Shown here piece after piece: positions 23,693 through 30,015 of a stretch of 36,492 nt of DNA (positions are counted from its first letter, which is position 1; each line of letters begins with the position of its first letter). The notes under the pieces are model-generated. The model did not search any database, was not told where the DNA came from, and was given only the letters and a program-made list of their open reading frames with translations. This DNA is from Humibacillus sp. Its GTDB lineage: Bacteria > Actinomycetota > Actinomycetes > Actinomycetales > Dermatophilaceae. Position numbers and translations under genes: made by a program. The DNA is taken from the NCBI GenBank assembly GCA_030452985.1, contig JAKDLG010000032.1, positions 1 to 36,492 on the forward strand, written 5' to 3'.

Positions 23693-24523
23693 CGGCTCGG
23701 GCCGGAAGGCGCCGCCGGTCAGCACCGGCACGCTGCGGCTGTGGTCGAGCTCGCCGGCGATGGCCACGTCTTCGGGCCAGCCCGAGTCGATGAGCTCGCG
23801 GCCGCTCGCACTTGCGGCGAGCCCCGCGGTCAGGCGGTCAGGTGCCCCGATGACGGCCGTGTAGGCCGAACAGGCGGTGGCGGCCTCAGGGCTGAACAGC
23901 CTGGATGCCGGATAGCCGTCGAACCTGCCTTCAAGCTGCTGGATGACGGCCGCGGCCACGCCTCCGGCCCCCCAGAGGTCCTCGACCGCGGGGCGCAACG
24001 AGCCGTCGGGCCAGCGTTCGCCCGCGGGCACAAGAATCACCACGGTCCCTCCGTCTTGAGGCGGGTCGTGCGTCCCGATCAGCCGCCGGGCGAGCCACCG
24101 GCCCACGGCGGCCCGGTTGCGCAGGGCCGCGACGACGACGACCGCGCCGCAGCCGGCCAGCTTCTCAGCGATCGTCGAGCCGTTGGGGGAGGGCAGCACG
24201 ATCGCACTGGTGACGTTGGTGTCACGAATCGACTTCGGAGACAGGCTGATTCCACCGTCGAGGGTGTGCGAGCGAGGCTGAGCCAGTACCGCCGATCGCT
24301 CGTCGGCGAAGGCTCGGGCTCCGTCTTGACCCCACCGGTAGGGCAGCACGGTGAGCCCGGCGTCGGCCGCCACCGTGACGCTCGTGCTGAAGCTCAGCAC
24401 GTCGACCACCACCGCGTACACGCTCGCACCGCCCTCGAGGGCATGCCGCGTGAGGGCGAGCGCAGCCTCGGCTCCCCACTCGAGGCGCACCGGATGGCGG
24501 CTCTGACTGTGCGAGGGCCGCAC
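23663..24523 (-). CDS. 2-phosphosulfolactate phosphatase family protein (ComB-like)
   Basis: A 286-residue protein. The N-terminal VRLEWGAEAALAL and YAVVVDVLSFSTSVTVA strand, later VLPSPNGSTIAEKL and VVVAALRNRAAVGRWLARRL, and the acidic GELDHSRSVPVLTGG region, match the ComB family. Archaeal ComB removes phosphate from 2-phosphosulfolactate in coenzyme M synthesis and needs Mg2+. Actinobacteria generally do not make coenzyme M, and no other coenzyme M gene is visible here, so the real substrate is open. The GTG start at 24523 is best because the first conserved strand follows within about ten residues. It ends inside the convergent FAD-oxidoreductase gene. Confidence 0.87.
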   Translation of the reverse strand: MRPSHSQSRHPVRLEWGAEAALALTRHALEGGASVYAVVVDVLSFSTSVTVAADAGLTVLPYRWGQDGARAFADERSAVLAQPRSHTLDGGISLSPKSIRDTNVTSAIVLPSPNGSTIAEKLAGCGAVVVVAALRNRAAVGRWLARRLIGTHDPPQDGGTVVILVPAGERWPDGSLRPAVEDLWGAGGVAAAVIQQLEGRFDGYPASRLFSPEAATACSAYTAVIGAPDRLTAGLAASASGRELIDSGWPEDVAIAGELDHSRSVPVLTGGAFRPEPSLPDGRPEG

Positions 24524-24559
24524 CCCACGTGTCTCGCTGGGTTGGCCTGGACCCGGGTC

Positions 24560-24964
24560 TCACCCATCGAGGGCCGCGACCAGGCGGGCGGGGGCGGTGC
24601 GCCGGTACGAGGCGTCGACCAGCTCGGAAACCTCGGTCCAGTCGACCTTCGAGACGCCGCCGGCGAGCCGGAAGTTCAGCCCGAGCCAGCCGTACGGCCC
24701 GAGGTAGGCGGGTTCGAAGAACCGGTCGTCGGCCAGCAGGGCCGGGCGGTCGTCGGGGTCGGGGGCAAAGAGCAGCGACTGCCCGTAGGGTTCGGGGTCG
24801 TGGTCGCCCTTGATGGTGCCGCCGTAGTAGGCGAACACCTTCTTGGTGAAGAAGGTCGGGCGCCCGTGGGCCACCTTCTCGTCAGCCTCGGGGAGGGCGA
24901 GACAGATCGCCCGCAGTCGGGTGAGAAACGGGTCGTCGACGTCGAACATGATCGGGTGCGCCAT
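24560..24964 (-). CDS. MmcQ/YjbR family protein
   Basis: A 134-residue protein of the YjbR/MmcQ family. Family-like features are the N-terminal helix DPFLTRLRAICLALPEADEK, then VAHGRPTFFTKKVFAYYGG, SLLFAPDPDDRPALL, RFFEPAYLGPYGWLGLNF and the C-terminal VSELVDASYRRTAPARLV. The fold resembles a double-wing DNA-binding structure, but roles of family members are not known. ATG at 24964 is preferred to GTG 24973 because TACCGT lies seven bases upstream, leaderless style. It lies 36 bp upstream of the ComB-like gene, which follows on the same strand. Confidence 0.9.
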   Translation of the reverse strand: MAHPIMFDVDDPFLTRLRAICLALPEADEKVAHGRPTFFTKKVFAYYGGTIKGDHDPEPYGQSLLFAPDPDDRPALLADDRFFEPAYLGPYGWLGLNFRLAGGVSKVDWTEVSELVDASYRRTAPARLVAALDG

Positions 24965-24971
24965 AGCGCCC

Positions 24972-24977
24972 ACGGTA
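24972..24977 (-). promoter_or_regulatory. Candidate -10 box TACCGT, leaderless
   Basis: On the minus strand TACCGT is followed by seven bases (GGGCGCT) and then ATG at 24964, with no ribosome binding site visible. Confidence 0.3.
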
Positions 24978-25064
24978 GGCGTCAGAGCATCTCCGTGGGC
25001 AGTTCGTCAGCGGCTGGTGTCGTGGCCCGTCGAATCGTTCGTCACCTGAGGTGCACCAGAAGGG

Positions 25065-25784
25065 TCACTGGGAGCACGCGCCCCCACAGCCGCCACTCCC
25101 GCAACCGCCGCCACACCCAGCAGATGCCGCGACCGGCTCGGGCCGCTCGTGACGAGTCGACCAGGCCGTCTCCAACGCCTGCGCCAACACCTCCACCGGC
25201 TGGGCACCCGACACGCCGTACTTGCGGTCGAACACGAAGAACGGCACACCCGTGATGCCCAGCATGGTGGCGGTCGCCTCGTCGCTGCGCACGTGGTTGC
25301 CGTAGTCGTCCGACTCCAGCATGGCCTCCACTTCTGCGCGATCCAGGCCGACCTCGGCGGCCACGTCCGTGAGGGCCTCGCGATCCCCGATCGCGCGCCC
25401 CTCGGCGAAGTACGCCGTCATCAGCCGCTCGTGCGCGAGGCCGTCCAGGCCCCGCTCGGCGGCGAGGTGCACGAGCCGGTGCGCGTCGAAGGTGTTGCCC
25501 GGCCGGGCCGCCTGCCAGTCGAACTCGAGACCGAACTCATGCGCGGCAGCTGCCATCGACTCGTGCTGGGCCACCATCTGCTCGCGGCTGGCGCCGTACT
25601 TCGTGGCCACTGCGTCGATCAGGCTCTCTCGCGACACGGCCTCCGCGTTGCGGTCGAGCTCGAAGCTGTGCCAGGCGAGCTCGACCTCGTCACGGTGTTC
25701 GAAGCCTGCGAGCGCTGCCTTGAGATGTGCCCGGCCCAGATAGCAGAACGGGCACACGATGTCGGTCCAGATGTCGATCTTCAC
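25065..25784 (-). CDS. FrnE-like DsbA family oxidoreductase with Cys-rich tail
   Basis: A 239-residue cytoplasmic thioredoxin-fold protein of the FrnE/2-hydroxychromene isomerase branch. The CXXC active site lies at the very start (DIVCPFCYLG, Cys11 and Cys14), with the helical insertion and the cis-Pro loop GITGVPFFVFDRKYGVSGAQ. There is no signal peptide. After the usual end of the fold the protein carries a Gly/Ser tail with four Cys in the pattern C-x3-C-x4-C-x3-C ending ACSQ. The tail resembles metal-binding or disulfide-relay extensions described for FrnE-type proteins; which of these applies here is not clear. Confidence 0.92.
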   Translation of the reverse strand: MKIDIWTDIVCPFCYLGRAHLKAALAGFEHRDEVELAWHSFELDRNAEAVSRESLIDAVATKYGASREQMVAQHESMAAAAHEFGLEFDWQAARPGNTFDAHRLVHLAAERGLDGLAHERLMTAYFAEGRAIGDREALTDVAAEVGLDRAEVEAMLESDDYGNHVRSDEATATMLGITGVPFFVFDRKYGVSGAQPVEVLAQALETAWSTRHERPEPVAASAGCGGGCGSGGCGGACSQ

Positions 25785-25930
25785 ATTGGTGCAACTCCCG
25801 CGGGGTCGGCTCTCTTCCCGGGGCCGGGGGTATCACCGCCCGCGGCTTGGCGCCTCCGCGGCCGGCGCCAAGGGGGCGACGAACGCCTCGCAGCCCAACC
25901 GGTGCGGGGGCGGGCCGCGGTGCCCTTGGC

Positions 25931-26306
25931 GAGCTCGGGCGCCTCAGCGCGAAGGCCGACGCCTGGACGAAGTCGCAGCAGGCCGCCCGTCAGAAGGGTG
26001 TGCGTCCCGTCACCAGTGACGGTCCGCAGCGCAACGTCGCCGGTACGACGAGCAAGGCCTTCACGGCATCCGGCAAAGGGGTCGCGGCAGTGGCCGACCA
26101 ACCCGAACCTGCCGTACTGCTCGCCGACGGCGTACCTGGTCGGGATGGTGTTCTTCACGAACCGGTCCGACGGCAAGAACTCCGTCTGGACGGCAGGGCA
26201 CTTCGTGAACGGTGGCTAGGAGGGCACCTGGCACAGCTACTGGGTCCCTGTGCCCGCCTGTGACGACGAGGCCTGGTCGCTCCACAACGGCACCCGTTAC
26301 AACTGA
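25931..26306 (+). pseudogene. Broken trypsin-like serine protease
   Basis: Remnant of a secreted trypsin-like protease, now in two frames. The first part (from 25931) reads GRLSAKADAWTKSQQAARQK and then a Gly/Thr-rich pro-region. After a frame change near 26110 it reads VGMVFFTNRSDGKNSVWTAG followed by HFVNGG, with the catalytic His in TAGH; in typical relatives a Cys follows that His, here Phe. A TAG stop at 26217-26219 is followed in the same frame by EGTWHSYWVPVPACDDEAWS, then a final stop at 26304. No Ser-containing second half and no signal peptide remain. The 25785-25930 stretch before it shows no gene. Confidence 0.75.
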
Positions 26307-26324
26307 CCGACCCGTACCACCAGC

Positions 26325-26374
26325 TCGAGTGGCCACTTTCGTACCGGTTTGCGCGTACGGAAGTGGCCACTCGA
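26325..26374. terminator. Long intergenic hairpin between convergent reading directions
   Basis: TCGAGTGGCCACTTTCGTAC (26325-26344) pairs with GTACGGAAGTGGCCACTCGA (26355-26374) at 19 of 20 positions around a 10-nt loop. A G-rich tract (GGGGTTGGGGGAGG) follows on the right. It separates the protease remnant (+) from the hydrolase gene (-). Confidence 0.8.
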
Positions 26375-26410
26375 CGGGGTTGGGGGAGGCGGGAACCGGT
26401 CGGATGCCGG

Positions 26411-27253
26411 TCAGCCCGCTGAGCGCACGCGCGCGACGATCGCGGCGGCGCACTCCTCGGGCCGCTTCTCGGGGAGCCAGTGACCGGCAGCGAGCTCGAC
26501 GAACTCATAGGGGCCCGTGATGTGCTCACGGGTCAGCTCGGCCGCGAGCGGTCCGAGGGCGAAGTCACGGTTGCCCCACACGTAGGTGCTCGGCACGGTG
26601 ACCCGACGGGCTCGAACGTGGGACGCCCCGGCCGCGCGGTACCAGTTGATCGGCCCGGACAGGGTCTCGGCCCGGGCCAGATGAGCGGCATAACGATCGG
26701 CATCCTCGGCCGGCAGGCCACCGCGCACCATCAGCGGGGTGAAACGAGCGGCGACGGCCCGCTCGGGCAGCCACGGCAGCTGGAAGGCTGACATGTACCA
26801 CGACCGTCGCAGCTGGTCGGGCTTCTTCAGAGCCCGTGCCAGGGCCGCCGGGTGGGGAGTCGAGAGCACCGTGACCGATGCGATCAGCTCGGGGTGGTTG
26901 CCGGCCACCAGCCAGGCCACGGCGCCACCCCAGTCGTGCCCGACCAAGTGCACCGGCCGGCGGCCCGGCCCACTGACCCGGTCGATGAGTGCCACCACGT
27001 CGGCCACGAGCTCTTCGAGGCGGTACTCCGCCCGCCCCGGTGGACTCGCCAGTGGGCTGTACCCGCGCTGGTCGGGCGCGAAGGTGCGGCATCCGGCCGC
27101 GTGCAGCAGGGGTTCGACCCGTCGCCAGCTGGTGCGGTCGGTCGGGAAACCGTGCAGCAGCACGACCGGCGTGCCGCCCAGGGGGCCGGAGTCGGTGACC
27201 TCGAAGGTGAGGCCGACCCGCTCGTACTCGGTGATCCGGTCGTCGCTCGTCAT
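26411..27253 (-). CDS. Alpha/beta hydrolase, epoxide hydrolase-like
   Basis: A 280-residue soluble hydrolase. The oxyanion motif is VVLLHGFPTDRTSWR, the nucleophile elbow is VGHDWGGAVAW with Asp107, the acid is in WGNRDFALG (Asp230) and the catalytic His258 lies in AGHWLPEKRPEE. An Asp nucleophile in GHDWGG is typical of epoxide hydrolases and haloalkane dehalogenases rather than esterases. Tyr residues in the cap (SWYMSAFQLP, INWYRAAG) fit the epoxide hydrolase pair. The start ATG 27253 has GGGAGGA upstream. The natural substrate cannot be told. Confidence 0.92.
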   Translation of the reverse strand: MTSDDRITEYERVGLTFEVTDSGPLGGTPVVLLHGFPTDRTSWRRVEPLLHAAGCRTFAPDQRGYSPLASPPGRAEYRLEELVADVVALIDRVSGPGRRPVHLVGHDWGGAVAWLVAGNHPELIASVTVLSTPHPAALARALKKPDQLRRSWYMSAFQLPWLPERAVAARFTPLMVRGGLPAEDADRYAAHLARAETLSGPINWYRAAGASHVRARRVTVPSTYVWGNRDFALGPLAAELTREHITGPYEFVELAAGHWLPEKRPEECAAAIVARVRSAG

Positions 27254-27350
27254 GCAGCCATCCTCCCTGGCCAGGTGGTCGGGTGCCGTTCAGGGTGACC
27301 CCCGAGGCCAATCGGTGAGAACCCCGAAGCGGCGAAGGCGGACCGGCGCC

Positions 27351-27356
27351 TAGTCT
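27351..27356 (+). promoter_or_regulatory. Candidate -10 box TAGTCT, leaderless
   Basis: TAGTCT is followed by six bases (CGAAGG) and then ATG at 27363. Transcription would start at or next to the ATG. Confidence 0.5.
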
Positions 27357-27362
27357 CGAAGG

Positions 27363-29057
27363 ATGCCGGAGATGTCGTCGCTGCTGCCGAGACGGCGCCC
27401 GTGGTGGCACCTCTCGCGCACCGGCCTGTTCTTCGCCGCGAGCTACTTCCTCATCTCGATGTCGCCGAGCCTGCTGCCCCGAACCTGGTACTACCAGGGC
27501 ATGGTGAGCGGCATCTGCGCCTGGGCCGGCTACGCCCTCGGGGTGTTCTTGTTCTGGCTCGCGCACCACCTTGCTCGCCTGGTCGGTCTCCGCGTCTTTC
27601 TGGGCGAGCAAGCCGTCCGCTGGTTGAGGGTGGTCGTTCCGATCGTCTTCGGGCTGATCGTGGTTGTCGTGACCGTCGGTAACGTCCGTTCCCAGGCGCG
27701 CACCGCGGCGGTCGTGCACCTCGAGCCACTGAGCCCACTCGACTGGGTGGCTGCGCTGGCGCTGGCCGCGGTGATCGCCACCACCCTGCTCCTGATCGGG
27801 CGCGGGCTGCGGGCCCTGCGCCGGGGTCTGGCCGACGTGGTCGGTCACGTGCTGCCGAAGACGCTGGCGACCGCGCTGGCGGTCGTGGTCGTGGTCACCG
27901 GCGCGGCCTGGGTCTCCGACAGTGTGATCTTCCGTCGCACGCTGCAGGCTTTCGCGGCCTCTGCCGCCCAGGTCAACGCCGACAACCCCTCGGGCCGCGC
28001 TGCGCCCACGTCGTCACTGCGCTCCGGCGGCCCCGGCTCGCTCGTGCCCTACGCCAGCCTCGGCTACGAGGGGCAGATGTTCGTCACGAGCGCGCCCACG
28101 GCGGCCGAGATCGGGGCAGCGACCGGCAAGCCGGCCCTCGACCCGATCAGGGTCTATGCCGGCCGCCCCGACCAACGCAGTCTGGCTGACGTCTCCGCGT
28201 CGGTGGTCGCCGAGCTCGAGCGCACCGGTGCCTTCGATCGCCGGGTGCTGGCCGTGTTCACCACGACCGGCACCGGGTGGGTCGACGACTACCAGGCTCA
28301 GGCGGTCGAGTACCTCAGCGACGGGGACAGCGCGATCGCGGCGATGCAGTACTCCTACCTGCCGAGTGCTCTGCAGATCCTCACCGACCGCGACACCCCG
28401 AGCGAGGCGGGCAAGGACCTCTTCGACGCTGTCTACGCGGCGTGGAGCCGGAGGCCGGCAGGCGAGCGACCCCTGCTGGTCGTCGGAGGCGAGTCCTTGG
28501 GCTCGTACGGTGGCCAGGCTGCCTTCACTGACGCCGCCGATATGCTGGCTCGCGCCCAGGGTGGCGTGTGGGCCGGCACCCCGAGCTTCACCCCCATCTG
28601 GGCGAGCCTGACGTCGAGCCGCAACCTGGGGTCACCCGAGATCGCGCCGGTGGTCGACGACGGGACGCACATCCGGTTCGCCACCAGCGGCACGCAGCTG
28701 ACGGCCGACTACTACGGGCGCCCTTACGGCACCTGGGACTTCCCACGGTTCGTCTACGCCCAGCATCCGTCCGACCCCGTGGTCTGGTGGAACCCGGACC
28801 TGCTCTTCTCCCAGCCCGACTGGTTGCGCGAGCCACGGGGCCACGACGTCAACCCCGACGTGACCTGGATCCCGTTCGCCACCTTCTGGCAGCTGACGAG
28901 CGACATGCCCGTCGCCCACGACACCCCGGACGGTTACGGGCACCGCTACGGCGTCGAGCTGGTTCCGGCCTGGGGTGCGGTGCTTGGCGCAAGCCCCACC
29001 GACGACTACTCCAAGGTCATCGCCGGGCTCGAGAAGTCGGTCAACCGCGTGCAGTGA
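27363..29057 (+). CDS. Membrane-bound alpha/beta hydrolase (Abhydrolase_9 family)
   Basis: A 564-residue protein. The N-terminal half (about residues 20-210) carries four or five membrane helices, beginning FFAASYFLISMSPSLLPRTW, the typical Abhydrolase_9 N-terminal domain. The C-terminal half is an alpha/beta hydrolase with the elbow VVGGESLGSYGGQAAF and likely nucleophile Ser378. Family-type segments include VFTTTGTGWVDDYQAQAVEY and WNPDLLFSQPDWL. Active site likely faces the outside; substrates are unknown, with a lipid or envelope role often guessed. The start ATG 27363 follows TAGTCT by six bases. Its end overlaps the convergent small gene by 17 bp. Confidence 0.9.
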   Translation: MPEMSSLLPRRRPWWHLSRTGLFFAASYFLISMSPSLLPRTWYYQGMVSGICAWAGYALGVFLFWLAHHLARLVGLRVFLGEQAVRWLRVVVPIVFGLIVVVVTVGNVRSQARTAAVVHLEPLSPLDWVAALALAAVIATTLLLIGRGLRALRRGLADVVGHVLPKTLATALAVVVVVTGAAWVSDSVIFRRTLQAFAASAAQVNADNPSGRAAPTSSLRSGGPGSLVPYASLGYEGQMFVTSAPTAAEIGAATGKPALDPIRVYAGRPDQRSLADVSASVVAELERTGAFDRRVLAVFTTTGTGWVDDYQAQAVEYLSDGDSAIAAMQYSYLPSALQILTDRDTPSEAGKDLFDAVYAAWSRRPAGERPLLVVGGESLGSYGGQAAFTDAADMLARAQGGVWAGTPSFTPIWASLTSSRNLGSPEIAPVVDDGTHIRFATSGTQLTADYYGRPYGTWDFPRFVYAQHPSDPVVWWNPDLLFSQPDWLREPRGHDVNPDVTWIPFATFWQLTSDMPVAHDTPDGYGHRYGVELVPAWGAVLGASPTDDYSKVIAGLEKSVNRVQ

Positions 29058-29292
29058 GGGGCATCGCCACGAGCTGAGCGGCATCCGACGGCTCATGGGC
29101 GGCCTCACGCCGGGATGGCCCGCGGCCACGCAGCCCCGCGGTCGCCTGCCGCACCTTCAGCAGTTCGGCCAACAACGGGTCGACCGAGTCCCGCAGCACC
29201 TCGTTGGGCACGAAGGCGCCATCGACGATGAAGTTGCTGACGAAGGGGATGCCGTCCGCGTTCGGGCGGCGCTCGCCTACGCTCGGGCCCAT
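29041..29292 (-). CDS. Small protein of unknown function
   Basis: An 83-residue open frame from ATG 29292 to a stop at 29041. The central stretch (DGIPFVSNFIVDGAFVPNEV, then DSVDPLLAELLKVRQA) reads like a structured protein and its codons have G or C in the third position, unlike usual shadow frames. The overlap with the preceding hydrolase gene is 17 bp at their ends, and the start faces the divergent gene at 29305. The tail after residue 50 is Arg/Ala-rich. I do not recognise a family. It could be a genuine small protein or the remnant of a larger one. Confidence 0.5.
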   Translation of the reverse strand: MGPSVGERRPNADGIPFVSNFIVDGAFVPNEVLRDSVDPLLAELLKVRQATAGLRGRGPSRREAAHEPSDAAQLVAMPLTARG

Positions 29293-29304
29293 GAGGGGAT
29301 GCCG

Positions 29305-29913
29305 GTGAGCCAGCGGTGGCGCTTCAGGGGCCAGATCGCAGGGGTGGGCTCGACGAGCGGCGTGCGCGTCGTCGTCGGTCGGTGGGCCGACACGCACCTG
29401 GGGCCGTTCGGCGACGCCATGGTCGAGACCCCCGATAGCCATCGAGTGCTGGTCGCGCCGACTGAGGCAGTAGCGGAGTTCATCTGCGCCACCTACGAGT
29501 TCGACGAGGTGCGTCTCGAACCGATCACCGTCTCCGGCTCGCCCGGGCAGTGGCGGGTGGAGTCGCAGTCGCTGGTCCTACGCATCGGGGTGGGAGGCAG
29601 GATGCCGCTCGGTCTGCTGCTGCGGCTGGTTCCGGCGCGAGTCGCGGCCAGTCCTGCGTGGGCCACCGCCATCGACCCCGTCGTGCGGGTCGTCCTGCCC
29701 GGGGTGCGCACCCGAGGTACGGCATCGGCCGGTCGTCGCGAGTTCTACGGCGCCACCGACCTGCACGCCGTCACCGAGCTCTCCGGACGCTTCGACGGTG
29801 CCGATCTGGGCTCGCTCGCCCCCGTGGACCCGCCGTGCAGCTTCGGCTTCTCGTCGACTCCCCGCCGACCGGGCGTGACCGACGTCGTCACCACGGTCAC
29901 CGTGCGCGACTGA
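29305..29913 (+). CDS. Conserved hypothetical protein
   Basis: A 202-residue protein without clear signal or membrane helix apart from one moderately hydrophobic segment (GLLLRLVPARVAASPAWATA). Trp/Phe-rich ends and evenly spaced strands (WRFRGQIAGVGSTSGVRVVV, RLEPITVSGSPGQWRVESQS, GRREFYGATDLHAVTELSGR) suggest a beta-rich fold. GTG at 29305 is preferred since GAGGGG lies five bases upstream; ATG at 29299, two codons earlier, is the alternative. TACGCT at 29278-29283 is a possible -10. I do not recognise the family. Confidence 0.72.
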   Translation: MSQRWRFRGQIAGVGSTSGVRVVVGRWADTHLGPFGDAMVETPDSHRVLVAPTEAVAEFICATYEFDEVRLEPITVSGSPGQWRVESQSLVLRIGVGGRMPLGLLLRLVPARVAASPAWATAIDPVVRVVLPGVRTRGTASAGRREFYGATDLHAVTELSGRFDGADLGSLAPVDPPCSFGFSSTPRRPGVTDVVTTVTVRD

Positions 29914-30003
29914 GCTGCCCGTCGTGGCCGCCGTGAATCGCAGCGTTGGTCACAGATCGGAAAGACGGTGTGGCGCCTGCCCGGAGGCCGGACCGTCGAC
30001 ACC

Positions 30004-30009
30004 TAGGCT
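30004..30009 (+). promoter_or_regulatory. Candidate -10 box TAGGCT, leaderless
   Basis: TAGGCT is followed by six bases (GAAGCG) and then ATG at 30016, with no separate ribosome binding site. Confidence 0.5.
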
Positions 30010-30015
30010 GAAGCG

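Noticed and set aside
23741-25255. A 504-residue plus-strand open frame
   Set aside because: It crosses three clear minus-strand genes (ComB-like, YjbR-like, DsbA-like) and shows only shadow composition.
25781-26176. Minus-strand frame upstream of the DsbA-like gene
   Set aside because: Arg/Gly/Ala-rich without motifs, and the plus strand carries protease motifs over the same DNA.
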